A stretch of 26,868 nt of DNA from Chlorobium sp. (GCA_028278005.1 JANQFD010000086.1:1-26868); one strand, 5' to 3'; positions 8,606 to 16,805 are shown, numbered from the stretch's first letter. Made by a program: numbers and translations. The notes: generated by a model not told the origin, from the sequence alone.

Positions 8606-9580
8606 CTAACTCTGACGTTTCATCACAAAATCAACAAGCAGGCACAGCGAACGCTTGGTATCGTTATCCTCAAATGCGGCTATCGATTCGAGCGACTTTG
8701 CAGAAAAACCCTCCGCCACCTCGGCGGCATACTCCAGCCCGCCCTTCGCTTTGACAAATTCAATAACCTCACGACTTTTGATCGCCCGTTTTCTTGCGCT
8801 TTTCAATATGGACTTTATCCTTTTTTGTTCATTACGATCAGATTTTCGAAGAGCGTAAATGAGGGGAAGCGTGATTTTTTTATCCTTGATATCGATTCCA
8901 AGCTGTTTTCCTGTTTTTTTTGAGTCCCCGGTATAATCGAGCAGATCGTCGCGTATCTGGAAGGCCAGCCCGAGATATTCTCCGTAATTTTTCAATGCCT
9001 GGATTTTATCCTCATCTTCGGTTACGCTTGCCGCACCCATAGCGCATGATGTTGCAAGTAATGATGCGGTTTTATCAGATATAACCCGCAGATAATCCTC
9101 TTCGGTTATATCGAGGCTTCGAGTTTTCTGAATCTGAAGAATTTCGCCCTCACTCATGCGTTTTACCGCATCGGACACCATGTGAAGGAATATATAATCC
9201 CTGTGATCGAGAGAAAACAGCAGCCCTTTGGAAAGCATATAGTCGCCTATAAGCACTGAAATCTTGTTTTTCCACAATGCATTGATTGAGGGCAATCCCC
9301 TCCTCATCTCGGCACCATCTACAACATCATCATGGATAAGCGTCGCGGAATGAAGCAGTTCCACCATGATAGCAGCCCTGTAGCTCTTTTCCTGAACGCC
9401 CCCGCAAACCTTAGCGCCAAGCATCACAAGCAAAGGACGTATCTGTTTCCCCTGTTGCTTCAGGATATAACGAACCACCTTTTCAACCAGGCTGTTGTCG
9501 GTCTTCAGAGCTGTTTTGTACTTCTGCCGAAAAGTATCGAGCTCTTCAGTGACAGGTAAGGCAACGTCTTGTAAATTCAC
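8606..9580 (-). CDS. Trans-polyprenyl diphosphate synthase (long-chain, IspB/HepT type)
   Basis: This 324-residue enzyme extends isopentenyl units to make a long all-trans polyprenyl diphosphate, probably the side chain of menaquinone/chlorobiumquinone. The first aspartate-rich motif DDVVD is at 84-88, followed by EMRRG, and the second DDLLD at 211-215 is within FQIRDDLLDYTGD. Small residues (HSAT) before the first motif fit a long-chain product rather than farnesyl or geranylgeranyl diphosphate. The frame opens with GTG at 9580 and no Shine-Dalgarno is visible; no better start precedes the conserved GKQIRPLLV. The gene leads a two-gene unit with the PASTA protein. A 9-bp direct repeat lies just upstream at 9606-9628. 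Confidence 0.92.
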   Translation of the reverse strand: MNLQDVALPVTEELDTFRQKYKTALKTDNSLVEKVVRYILKQQGKQIRPLLVMLGAKVCGGVQEKSYRAAIMVELLHSATLIHDDVVDGAEMRRGLPSINALWKNKISVLIGDYMLSKGLLFSLDHRDYIFLHMVSDAVKRMSEGEILQIQKTRSLDITEEDYLRVISDKTASLLATSCAMGAASVTEDEDKIQALKNYGEYLGLAFQIRDDLLDYTGDSKKTGKQLGIDIKDKKITLPLIYALRKSDRNEQKRIKSILKSARKRAIKSREVIEFVKAKGGLEYAAEVAEGFSAKSLESIAAFEDNDTKRSLCLLVDFVMKRQS

Positions 9581-9605
9581 AGGCGTAAAATCTTACAGAT
9601 ACCCC

Positions 9606-9628
9606 GGAAACAGGGTTTTGGAAACAGG
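9606..9628. repeat. Tandem 9-bp direct repeat upstream of the polyprenyl synthase
   Basis: GGAAACAGG occurs at 9606-9614 and again at 9620-9628, separated by GTTTT (14-bp periodicity). The pair is 26-48 bp upstream of the GTG start of the polyprenyl synthase. It could be a pair of regulator half-sites, or chance. The rest of the 263-bp gap (9581-9843) shows no gene that I can support, only a 6-bp stem CGAAGG/CCTTCG at 9701-9719. Confidence 0.3.
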
Positions 9629-9843
9629 CCTATCGACAGCCCGGTGCTTTGACAGTATAACTGTTCTCATAGTATTTCTCTGCAATAAAAAGCCGGAGAA
9701 CGAAGGTATAATTCCTTCGGAACAATAAAAGGAAATGGTTTCGAGCATGTACGGAATTCAGCAATAACGGCATTATTCTACACAAATTATGGAAAAAGGG
9801 CAAAGAACCGATGTTGATGGAGAAACCAACCCGGCGCCCTGCC

Positions 9844-11130
9844 TTATGGATGCCAGCGCTTCATATGCTCGCTATGAGTTCCAAGATAAGCACCAGGCTT
9901 GTAAAACTCGTTATAGAAATCAAGATCAAGGTGATGCGCCTGAAGGTACATACTGACAAAAATAGAAGGAACGGTAGCTGGAAATTTACCGAATGTATCG
10001 TACACATATTGCGCCTGAAGAGCAACACATGCCCTGAAATGCTCATCATGAACCGAAGCAGCCGAACGTACTTTACGGGAATCCTTCCACGGTCCGGGTG
10101 TTTCGGGATTGAAAGGGCCTCCCGGGCCGAATTTGCGATTGCAAACAGCATCCACCGCTTCACGCATGTCAGAAAAGTGTGGCGGACAGTAACCCTCCAT
10201 CACTTCCTCTAAACCTGTAGGATTAGGGTAGGGCCAGCGATCTTCATCAGTGTCGTAACGAAAGCCCAACCCCGGCGGGCCGTTCTCACCGCTTGCCCCG
10301 AGCATTGAAAAAGGATCGATTCCGTTGAACATCCATCCACCGAGCCCCATAGCCTGAAGCATGAGTGATCCGGCATAGCATCCTGTCGATAGTTCTGCAG
10401 TGATTTCACTGAGCGATGCCTGTTCGGCAAATGTGATCGGCCAGACATTATCGATATCTACAATATCACTGAATCTCTCTATGCCCGGTACAGCCCTTCG
10501 GTTGATGTCATCATACAATACCAGACCGTTCTGCAGCATATAGCAGAGATTGAGCAGAAAATGCTGGGCAAGATCGCCGACAGGTATGACAAGAAGGGTT
10601 CCGGGATGGTTGACAACCCAGGTATTGTGAGCCTCCACATAAGGAACTTCGGGAGGTAAAAGAAGGCGGCCGTCCCGGAGCTTCCTGATACGGGTTTTAA
10701 CCGCACCCACTATGTGATCAAAATCAAGTGAACCGTCATCATTTCTTGCCGAGCACGCCTCATCGTCCCGCGACTCCAGGACATAAACCCCTTCATCATC
10801 GGTAAAGAACGTCATACTTGTGTGAAAGCCTGCTGCAGAAGGAAAAGTACGTCCGCTTGCCGCTCCGGCGTAATTTGAAAGATGCGGTGCATACAACTTC
10901 GCACGATAAATCATATGATGCCAGCTTGTATTTCCGCCGCAGGCAGCAACAACCAGATACTTCTCCATGTCGGAAAGCGGCAATGGTTCATACTTCGATT
11001 TATATGCAAAAACTCCGTCCGGAATCTCCGCCCCCATAAAGAATCGCCTTGAACGTCGGCCCAACAGTGCTTCAACGAGCCCGAATGACATCATATCCTG
11101 ATAACCCGGCGGAACCGATTGATCTTTCAT
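9844..11130 (-). CDS. Nitroreductase-like (SagB-related) flavoprotein of unknown function
   Basis: A 428-residue soluble protein that I cannot assign to a named family. Near the N-terminus LLGRRSRRFF (about 23-32) resembles the FMN-phosphate-binding RRSxRxF of nitroreductases. It is followed by PLSDMEKYLVVAACG, comparable to PLSLEELSQLLWAA of SagB-type enzymes, and by GRTFPSAAGFHTSMTFF, comparable to the RTxPSGGALYP segment. Later, SEITAELSTGCYAGSLMLQAMGLGGW matches the helix-plus-ALGLG part of the fold. Between and after these lie regions with no recognisable domain, including about 130 C-terminal residues rich in Pro, Gly, His and Tyr. There is a strong Shine-Dalgarno AGGAGG seven bases before ATG 11130. 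It is apparently monocistronic. FMN binding is inferred; substrate unknown. Confidence 0.65.
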   Translation of the reverse strand: MKDQSVPPGYQDMMSFGLVEALLGRRSRRFFMGAEIPDGVFAYKSKYEPLPLSDMEKYLVVAACGGNTSWHHMIYRAKLYAPHLSNYAGAASGRTFPSAAGFHTSMTFFTDDEGVYVLESRDDEACSARNDDGSLDFDHIVGAVKTRIRKLRDGRLLLPPEVPYVEAHNTWVVNHPGTLLVIPVGDLAQHFLLNLCYMLQNGLVLYDDINRRAVPGIERFSDIVDIDNVWPITFAEQASLSEITAELSTGCYAGSLMLQAMGLGGWMFNGIDPFSMLGASGENGPPGLGFRYDTDEDRWPYPNPTGLEEVMEGYCPPHFSDMREAVDAVCNRKFGPGGPFNPETPGPWKDSRKVRSAASVHDEHFRACVALQAQYVYDTFGKFPATVPSIFVSMYLQAHHLDLDFYNEFYKPGAYLGTHSEHMKRWHP

Positions 11131-11399
11131 GTAATCCTCCTGCAGTTATCTGTTGAAAAACATCGATAACCCTGTGCCCCGCCGGACAGATTCCGTACAC
11201 GGACCCGGCAAATTTTTGCACAACGGTTGTCAAGCTTGATTGTGATCGTATAACCTCATGCCGGAAACCCGAGGCGGTTGCCGGCGCTATCCTCACCTTT
11301 CCTGAAAGCTCAGTTCTTCATCTCGGTCAGCGTCTTATCAAAACAGATTGCTAACAAGCTGAAGTTTACCTTTCAAAATGTATACGGTGTACTTATGGT

Positions 11400-11734
11400 T
11401 CATACATGAATAGTAATCACCGGAAACCGGAAAAGGTTCGCTTTTTGGTCTTGAAGCATTATTTCAAGGATTTCCGCCGCACCGCGAACTATCTCGGGAC
11501 ACCTTGTCTCAAACAGGTTTTGCTCATGTGCACGTACCATACCCCCATAACCATAATTGAGCCCGATACCGCCCCGCAGGTCTCCGCTATGCACATTCCG
11601 GCAGCAAAACCTGCCGCAAGTTTCATGGCTTGACCGGCATGGAGCCCGCCGGATTCGCACCAGGCCCCGAGTATCGCCTGCGAACAGGCACAACCGTCCA
11701 GAAACATTCGAACAGATAGCTCAACCCTGTCCAT
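11400..11734 (-). pseudogene. C_GCAxxG_C_C-family redox protein, apparently frameshifted
   Basis: From ATG 11734, preceded by the good ribosome site AGGGGAG, the frame gives MDRVELSVRMFLDGCACSQA and later KLAAGFAAGM, ETCGAVSGSIMVMGVWY. This is the core of the C_GCAxxG_C_C family (PF09719), with its conserved cysteines in GCAC and TCG. After WY the frame runs only to a stop at 11489 (81 residues in all). The next frame instead continues AHEQNLFETRCPEIVRGAAE, which fits the family's C-terminal helix, and runs to a stop at 11400. A single-base change near 11545-11555, next to a run of five Cs, would join them into about 111 residues. Either the gene is decayed or a base is missing from the sequence. 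The 269 bp between this gene and 11131 hold nothing I can support. Confidence 0.6.
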
Positions 11735-11926
11735 AGACTTCTCCCCTGAAAGATTATTTGTTTAAACCGTTTATGCAGATCAAGCATCGATTGAAAAACA
11801 ATTTGCTCACAACAGGTATGTTTATTACTATGTTTCGATTCAGTAATATACCGTTATATTTCCTCGACAACACCAGAGCCCGCCAAACCGACAAAACTGT
11901 TTCCGGTAAACAAGCTGTATGGCACA

Positions 11927-12796
11927 ATGAGCAACGAGTTAGAATCCTCCAGGCCCAAGTCGCCTGCTTCGCAGTTACTGGAGGCTGAGATCGCTGAAAA
12001 GGAGTCGAAGAAAAGCGAGCTGTCAGAGCAGGAAAAGCAGCATGAGCGTTCCGTCGAACCGGAAATGAATTTCATTGAACATCTTGATGAACTTCGTGGA
12101 AGGCTGATCAAGAGCGGAATTGCCCTGGTCGTCATCATGATCCTGAGCGCGTTCTTCGCGGATACGCTTGTCAATCAGGTTCTGATCGCACCAATCAAGA
12201 ACAGCAGTGAAACAATAGTCCTGCAGAACCTTGTACCATACGGACAGATATCGCTTTACCTGCAGGTTATATTTTTTTCAGGATTCGTGCTTACATTCCC
12301 TTTTCTTGTATTTCAGATCTGGCAGTTCGTGTTGCCGGGCCTCAAGCAAAAAGAGCGGGCCGCCACACGGTTTGTGATCTCCTTTATCTCACTCTCATTT
12401 TTTGCCGGGATTGCTTTCGGCTACTTTGTTTTCCTGCCTATTTCGCTCAAGTTTTTTGCCGGATTCGGAACATCCCTTGTTGAAAACAACATTGCCATCC
12501 AGGATTATATCAGTTTTTTTGTAGGTTCTCTCCTTACAACCGGCCTTGTTTTTGAATTGCCTTTCATCTCATATGTGCTTTCCAAAGTAGGTCTTCTCAC
12601 CCCTGCATTTATGCGGTTCTACCGCAAACATGCGATCGTGACCCTTCTGGTTGTCGCAGCCATTGTAACTCCATCCACGGACCTCGTAACCCAGCTTGTC
12701 ATTGCCGTTCCGATGATTCTGCTGTATGAACTGAGCATAGGCATTTCGGGATATGTGAACCGCAAAAACAATGCTCTGGCAAATAAATCAGCGTAA
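11927..12796 (+). CDS. tatC: Sec-independent (twin-arginine) translocase subunit TatC
   Basis: TatC is the signal-peptide receptor of the twin-arginine pathway for folded proteins. The 289 residues contain the hallmark FIEHLDELRGRL at 49-60, about six membrane helices, and conserved loops such as FPFLVFQIWQFVLPGLKQKERA and VVAAIVTPSTD. The first 46 residues are a highly charged Glu/Lys/Ser-rich extension, probably coiled coil and cytoplasmic, not seen in most TatC proteins. M47 (12065) would give a conventional start, and neither site has a good Shine-Dalgarno. No tatA or tatB lies nearby. The upstream neighbour is divergent (the broken redox gene). The 3' end overlaps the convergent coaE by 9 bp. 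Confidence 0.95.
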   Translation: MSNELESSRPKSPASQLLEAEIAEKESKKSELSEQEKQHERSVEPEMNFIEHLDELRGRLIKSGIALVVIMILSAFFADTLVNQVLIAPIKNSSETIVLQNLVPYGQISLYLQVIFFSGFVLTFPFLVFQIWQFVLPGLKQKERAATRFVISFISLSFFAGIAFGYFVFLPISLKFFAGFGTSLVENNIAIQDYISFFVGSLLTTGLVFELPFISYVLSKVGLLTPAFMRFYRKHAIVTLLVVAAIVTPSTDLVTQLVIAVPMILLYELSIGISGYVNRKNNALANKSA

Positions 12797-13420
12797 ACCC
12801 GCTTTTTGGAGTATTTGCCGATACAGCTCACGGGCTCTGCATTCAAGTTCCTCGACCGTCCCATTGTTTTCAATAACGAAATCAGCCCTCTCGATCAGCA
12901 TTTTTTGCGGCCATTGTGCATTGATACGTGACATGATCTCTTCCCTGCCACCCATCCCTTTTTTCATGGCCCTCACAATCCGTTTTTCGAGGTCGGAAAC
13001 CACGACAACAATGAAATCCAATCCCTTGTCGCCACCGGCTTCCAGCAGAATCGCCGCTTCTTTAACAAGGACTTTCACCCTGTTTTGCCGGGCGCGATCA
13101 ACCGCATCCTGAAAGGCCATGAACACCTTCGGATGAATCAGTTCGTTAACCTGTTTTCGAATACCCGGTTCCCGAAAAACCCTTTCGGCCACAACCTTCC
13201 TGTTGAGCACAAGATTTCCGGCTGTATCTTCCGAGTACACTGCTTCGCCGAACAACCGCTTAATCCCCGCAATAACTTCCGGCTCTTCAAGCTGCATATC
13301 TTTTGCAGCTTTGTCTGCCTCGAAAACAACGCACCCCATTCCAGCCAGGGTCTTGCAGACTGTGCTTTTCCCGCTGGCAATACCTCCTGTGACCCCTACA
13401 AGCACGGGAATTTCAACCAT
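12788..13420 (-). CDS. coaE: Dephospho-CoA kinase
   Basis: CoaE phosphorylates the 3' hydroxyl of dephospho-CoA, the last step of coenzyme A synthesis. The P-loop GVTGGIASGKST is at about 9-20, followed by the conserved FEADKAAKDM (usual form DAD). Further on are LIHPKVF, EAAILLEAGGDKGLD and QWPQKM, all CoaE landmarks. About 210 residues is normal length. The open frame could begin at a GTG at 13426, but ATG 13420 is preferred because it gives the usual short lead into the P-loop. It follows the lipoprotein stop by 7 bp, so the pair is an operon. Its last codons overlap the end of tatC on the other strand. Confidence 0.96.
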   Translation of the reverse strand: MVEIPVLVGVTGGIASGKSTVCKTLAGMGCVVFEADKAAKDMQLEEPEVIAGIKRLFGEAVYSEDTAGNLVLNRKVVAERVFREPGIRKQVNELIHPKVFMAFQDAVDRARQNRVKVLVKEAAILLEAGGDKGLDFIVVVVSDLEKRIVRAMKKGMGGREEIMSRINAQWPQKMLIERADFVIENNGTVEELECRARELYRQILQKAGLR

Positions 13421-13427
13421 AATCACT

Positions 13428-13766
13428 TTACTGATGACGTTTTTGCAGTATGTCTCTCACCTCTGTCAGAACAGCTTTCCACAATTTTGGCTTTATTCGA
13501 TATGTATCAGCACGTTCGTTAAATTCCTTTGCTGACAGCCCATGTGTTGCAAGCAGTGAATCCAGCTCTTCAGACTTTACCGATATGCCGCTGTCCGCAT
13601 CGTCTGCCGCCACTCCCGAATACAACAGATAGTCCGCGTAGAATGCCGCAAACCGTTTATCGGCATCATCGAGAGAAGGCGGTTTGCTTTCACTGCAGCC
13701 TGTTGAAAGAGGCAGGAGAAATGCAGATAAGACAACACTGAAAATCGCTTTGGTTGCACGCACCAT
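13428..13766 (-). CDS. Small lipoprotein, possibly DUF4296-like
   Basis: A 112-residue protein with a signal peptide and lipobox LSTGC (Cys24), so the mature form is probably lipid-anchored. The mature part is helical. The segment LLATHGLSAKEFNERADTYRIKPKLWKAVLTEV resembles the C-terminal half of DUF4296, a small Bacteroidetes/Chlorobi lipoprotein family in which a helix, a short turn and a YxxxP motif occur in this order. This comparison is from memory and is tentative. The gene precedes coaE with 7 bp between them. GAAGGAAG lies immediately upstream of the ATG, closer than ideal. Function unknown. Confidence 0.7.
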   Translation of the reverse strand: MVRATKAIFSVVLSAFLLPLSTGCSESKPPSLDDADKRFAAFYADYLLYSGVAADDADSGISVKSEELDSLLATHGLSAKEFNERADTYRIKPKLWKAVLTEVRDILQKRHQ

Positions 13767-13802
13767 CTTCCTTCATGTATAATTCCTGTCAAAAAAAATC
13801 CG

Positions 13803-13857
13803 CCTGAGAAACTAAATCTCTGCACCAATAGTTTAAAAACCAAATCCCTTTCTCAGG
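13803..13857. promoter_or_regulatory. Inverted repeat upstream of sodB
   Basis: Arms CCTGAGAAA (13803-13811) and TTTCTCAGG (13849-13857) are perfectly complementary over 9 bp with a 37-nt spacer. They end 29 bp before the sodB start, in the divergent gap between sodB and the small lipoprotein gene. The repeat could be an operator pair or a 5'-leader hairpin. It lacks a T run, so a terminator is unlikely. Confidence 0.4.
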
Positions 13858-13886
13858 GTACTATCTAACATAAACAGTTCACTCTC

Positions 13887-14492
13887 ATGGCATACACACA
13901 ACCAGACCTTCCCTACCCGGAAAATGCGCTCGAGCCTCATATCTCTGCCAAAACCATTGGGTTCCATTATGGCAAACATCATGCCACCTACATAAAAAAA
14001 TACAACGACATGGTCGCAGGCACGCCTCATGACGACCAGAGTATTGAGGATGTCATGCAGGCAGCAGCGAACGACCCTGAAAAAACAGGGCTGTTCAATA
14101 ACGGCGCTCAGGCATGGAATCACAGCTTCTACTGGAACTCTTTAACCCCAAACGGCGGCGGTTTGCCGTCCGGTCAGATTGCAGAAAAAATAGATGCTGA
14201 CTTCGGAAGCTATGACGCATTCAAAAACGAGCTGGCCAATGCAGCTGCAACGCAGTTCGGCAGTGGCTGGGCATGGCTTGTGCTCGATAACGGCAAGCTG
14301 AAAGTCGTCAAAACACCAAATGCCCAGACTCCTCTGACAGACGGCAAGCATCCGATATTGACGATTGACGTCTGGGAACATGCATACTATCTTGATTACC
14401 AGAACCGCCGTCCTGACTACATAGCCGCAGTCATCGGCGAACTTATTAACTGGGATTTTGCCTCACAGAACTTCCTGAACGCTCAGGTCTGA
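13887..14492 (+). CDS. sodB: Superoxide dismutase, iron type
   Basis: The enzyme converts superoxide to oxygen and hydrogen peroxide. All four metal ligands are visible: His27 (FHYGKHH), His79 (WNHSFYW), Asp161 and His165 (DVWEHAYY). Gln76 in NGAQAWNHS and the segment QFGSGWAWL point to an iron rather than manganese enzyme. At 201 residues it is full length, with no signal peptide, so cytoplasmic. Oxygen defence is expected even in anaerobic phototrophs. The gene is monocistronic: it has an upstream inverted repeat and a strong downstream terminator. No Shine-Dalgarno is evident, but ATG 13887 gives the normal family N-terminus. Confidence 0.97.
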   Translation: MAYTQPDLPYPENALEPHISAKTIGFHYGKHHATYIKKYNDMVAGTPHDDQSIEDVMQAAANDPEKTGLFNNGAQAWNHSFYWNSLTPNGGGLPSGQIAEKIDADFGSYDAFKNELANAAATQFGSGWAWLVLDNGKLKVVKTPNAQTPLTDGKHPILTIDVWEHAYYLDYQNRRPDYIAAVIGELINWDFASQNFLNAQV

Positions 14493-14516
14493 GGACAAAT
14501 CGGAAGATCCTGCTAC

Positions 14517-14541
14517 AAAAGCCCCGAACCCCGGGGCTTTT
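14517..14541 (+). terminator. Rho-independent terminator after sodB
   Basis: A perfect 10-bp stem AAAAGCCCCG / CGGGGCTTTT has a 5-nt loop and ends in T residues. The flanking A run means it can also work on the minus strand for the convergent lipoprotein gene whose stop is at 14594. Confidence 0.9.
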
Positions 14542-14593
14542 GTATTTTCGAAGCAAAAAACACAAAAAGACAGTAACAGCGAACAAGAGCCCT

Positions 14594-15463
14594 CTACATC
14601 CAGGGCAGGACATCCACAACCTTTTCCAGTTCTATAACCCTTGCCTTCACGGGAACACGGTAATCTATTTCCAGCACATCGGGATTTATCGTCCGCTCAT
14701 CGTACTCTATAACCATTTCATGCTTTCCGCCTCCATCAATGCGCGGATTGAACAAAAGCACATCGATTTGTCCCGGAAGATTCACGTTTTCCCCTTTCAA
14801 CACAAAAGGAGCAAAATTCCTGAAATGTATCTGCACCTGTTTTCTTCCATAACGATCACTGACCAATAATCCTTCCATATTCCGTGTAGCCGAATTAACC
14901 AGCAGTTGCTTTTTTCCGGCTGACGTGGCAATGGTATAACTTACTTTCCCGTCTCCCTTGCGCACGGATTCAACGGCACGTAAGGGTTCTTCGACCGAAA
15001 CAATACCTGACAGGGCATCCGAAAGCAGCCGATATCCGGTTCTCAACCCGAGAACTTTCTCGATGTTACCGGGATTGTTGGCTCCGACAAGCAGCAAGTT
15101 ATTGAGCATGTCATGGACAAACATCGAATCGGGACGGAAAAGCATATCGGCAACCGGCAGTCCCATTACTCCCGAGCTTACAATGATTCGCATATCCTCA
15201 GATCTTTTGAGCTGTATATTGCTGTATACCCGTTCTTGCCTTCGTGTGGTTTTTATCCAGATATCAGCGTACCCGTCAAGCATCGTGACCACTCCGGATT
15301 TTTTTGCAACAACACGGTAGAGCTCAGCCAGCTCGTCGTTCATTTCAACGTTTTCCGACGGCCAATCCTCAACAGTTACAGCCTTGAACTCAGCACATCC
15401 GGCCAGAAAAAGACTCAACAAAGAAAACAGCAGCAGATTGAATGAAAACCTCATTTGCTTCAT
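14594..15463 (-). CDS. DUF4292-type lipoprotein (LolA-like fold)
   Basis: A 289-residue lipoprotein: signal peptide and lipobox LAGC with Cys23. The body is a beta-rich domain. Segments such as GYADIWIKTTRRQERVYSNIQ, PVADMLFRPDSMFVHDML and RNFAPFVLKGENVNLPGQID follow the pattern of DUF4292 proteins of Bacteroidetes and Chlorobi, which are thought to fold like LolA/LolB and handle lipids or lipoproteins in the envelope. That role is inferred from fold resemblance. The ATG at 15463 (MKQMRF) and a second at 15454 are both possible starts and do not affect the lipobox. It shares the bidirectional terminator region with sodB and appears monocistronic. Confidence 0.8.
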   Translation of the reverse strand: MKQMRFSFNLLLFSLLSLFLAGCAEFKAVTVEDWPSENVEMNDELAELYRVVAKKSGVVTMLDGYADIWIKTTRRQERVYSNIQLKRSEDMRIIVSSGVMGLPVADMLFRPDSMFVHDMLNNLLLVGANNPGNIEKVLGLRTGYRLLSDALSGIVSVEEPLRAVESVRKGDGKVSYTIATSAGKKQLLVNSATRNMEGLLVSDRYGRKQVQIHFRNFAPFVLKGENVNLPGQIDVLLFNPRIDGGGKHEMVIEYDERTINPDVLEIDYRVPVKARVIELEKVVDVLPWM

Positions 15464-15620
15464 TGCCCTATTACCTAAGGTTCATAAACGTCCCGGTCAT
15501 GATTTTCTGTTCATCAAGCATATCTTTTTGATGACACACAGGAGTATAGAGAATATCGTAAATATTCAGGAGTTCTTTTTTTATTGTATATGATATTAGC
15601 AATGTATACCTGTTTTACCT

Positions 15621-16805
15621 ATGCACTCCCTCTTCCTTAAGCCAAAAGAACACCGCAGACTGTTCAGGGGACACCTCTGGTCTTTCAGTAACGAATTCGA
15701 ATCTCTTCCCGGAGACATCACGGCAGGTGAGACCGTCAAGCTTTTTACCCACGACAAACAGTTTATCGGCACGGGTTTTTACAACCCCAATTCACTTATA
15801 TCCTTTCGTCTGTTGTCGAGAACCGGCGAAGTCCCTGACAGTGATTTTTTCAGAAAAAAAATTCTTGACTCGCTTGATTTGCGAAAAAAACTCTACCCGG
15901 AAGAAGAAACCAATGCATTCAGGCTGGCTCATGGCGAATCCGACGGGTTGCCGGGACTTGTTATCGATCGATTCAACACCTCATATGTCCTTCAGGCTTT
16001 TTCGGCAGGGATGGACCGCCATCTGCCGCTTCTCTGTGACATTCTCGAAGAACTTTTTCATCCTTCTTCCATCGTTTTAAGAAATGAATCGGTTTTAAGG
16101 GAACTTGAAGGTCTTCCCCTGTACAAAAAAATAGTGTCCGGTTCGGAAAAAGATGCCTGGCAACTCATCCATGACACAGGACTTGACTATGCAATTGACC
16201 TGTTCAAAGGACACAAAACCGGATTTTTTCTCGATCAAAGGGACAACCGCCGTTTGATCCGCAGGCTTGCAAAGAACACAAAAACACTTGATGTATTTAC
16301 GAGCGACGGGGGGTTTGGGCTCAACGCCCTTTTTGGTGGAGCGATATCCGCCACGCTGATAGATGCCTCTCGTGAAGCGCTTGAACGTGCAGAAGAAAAC
16401 GCTCGATTGAACAACCTCGATCATTACGAGCTTGTAGCCGGCGACGCATTCGAAGTGATGCAACAGCTTCTGGCCGACGGGCAGCAATATGATCTTGTTA
16501 TACTTGACCCGCCGAGCTTTACCAAAAGCCGCAAAAACCTGCCTTCCGCGTTGCACGCTTATAAGAAGCTCAATAAAATAGGGTTACAGCTGGTGCGGAG
16601 CGGGGGATTTCTTGCCACGGCATCGTGCTCGCATCACGTTTCTGAAAGTGATTTTCTGAAAACCATAAACCAGGCCTCGCTTTCTGTCAATAAACAACTC
16701 CGCCTGGTATTCAGGAACTCACAGCCGGCAGATCATCCGGTATTGCTTTCAATGCCGGAAACGCATTACCTGAAATTTGCCTGCTTCTATGTCAGCGATA
16801 TGTAA
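15621..16805 (+). CDS. Class I SAM-dependent rRNA methyltransferase, RlmI-like
   Basis: 394 residues with an N-terminal PUA-type RNA-binding domain (about 1-70, including HRRLFRGHLWSFSNE and GETVKLFTHDKQFIGTGFYN). It is followed by the RlmI-type EEHB domain and a Rossmann methyltransferase. GFFLDQRDNR at 201-210 is the typical motif before the cofactor site. TLDVFTSDGGFGLNAL (222-237) binds SAM. DPPSF (296-300) and ASCSHHV (334-340) form the catalytic region, with the Cys used by m5C enzymes. E. coli RlmI makes m5C1962 in 23S rRNA; the same target is likely but not provable here. Apparently monocistronic. The 157 bp upstream hold no other gene that I can see. Confidence 0.92.
   Translation: MHSLFLKPKEHRRLFRGHLWSFSNEFESLPGDITAGETVKLFTHDKQFIGTGFYNPNSLISFRLLSRTGEVPDSDFFRKKILDSLDLRKKLYPEEETNAFRLAHGESDGLPGLVIDRFNTSYVLQAFSAGMDRHLPLLCDILEELFHPSSIVLRNESVLRELEGLPLYKKIVSGSEKDAWQLIHDTGLDYAIDLFKGHKTGFFLDQRDNRRLIRRLAKNTKTLDVFTSDGGFGLNALFGGAISATLIDASREALERAEENARLNNLDHYELVAGDAFEVMQQLLADGQQYDLVILDPPSFTKSRKNLPSALHAYKKLNKIGLQLVRSGGFLATASCSHHVSESDFLKTINQASLSVNKQLRLVFRNSQPADHPVLLSMPETHYLKFACFYVSDM

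Noticed and set aside
11131..11399. Hairpin-rich gap (GCCGG...CCGGC at about 11181-11209) considered as tRNA or small RNA
   Set aside because: No tRNA arm pattern or T-loop sequence; structure too weak to call an RNA gene.
11803..11831. Possible sigma-70 promoter for tatC (TTGCTC, 17 bp, TACTAT)
   Set aside because: Only three and four of six bases match; such matches are common in AT-rich gaps.
13803..13830. CTGAGA near sodB as a TPP riboswitch signature
   Set aside because: The other conserved TPP blocks are missing and sodB is not a thiamine gene.
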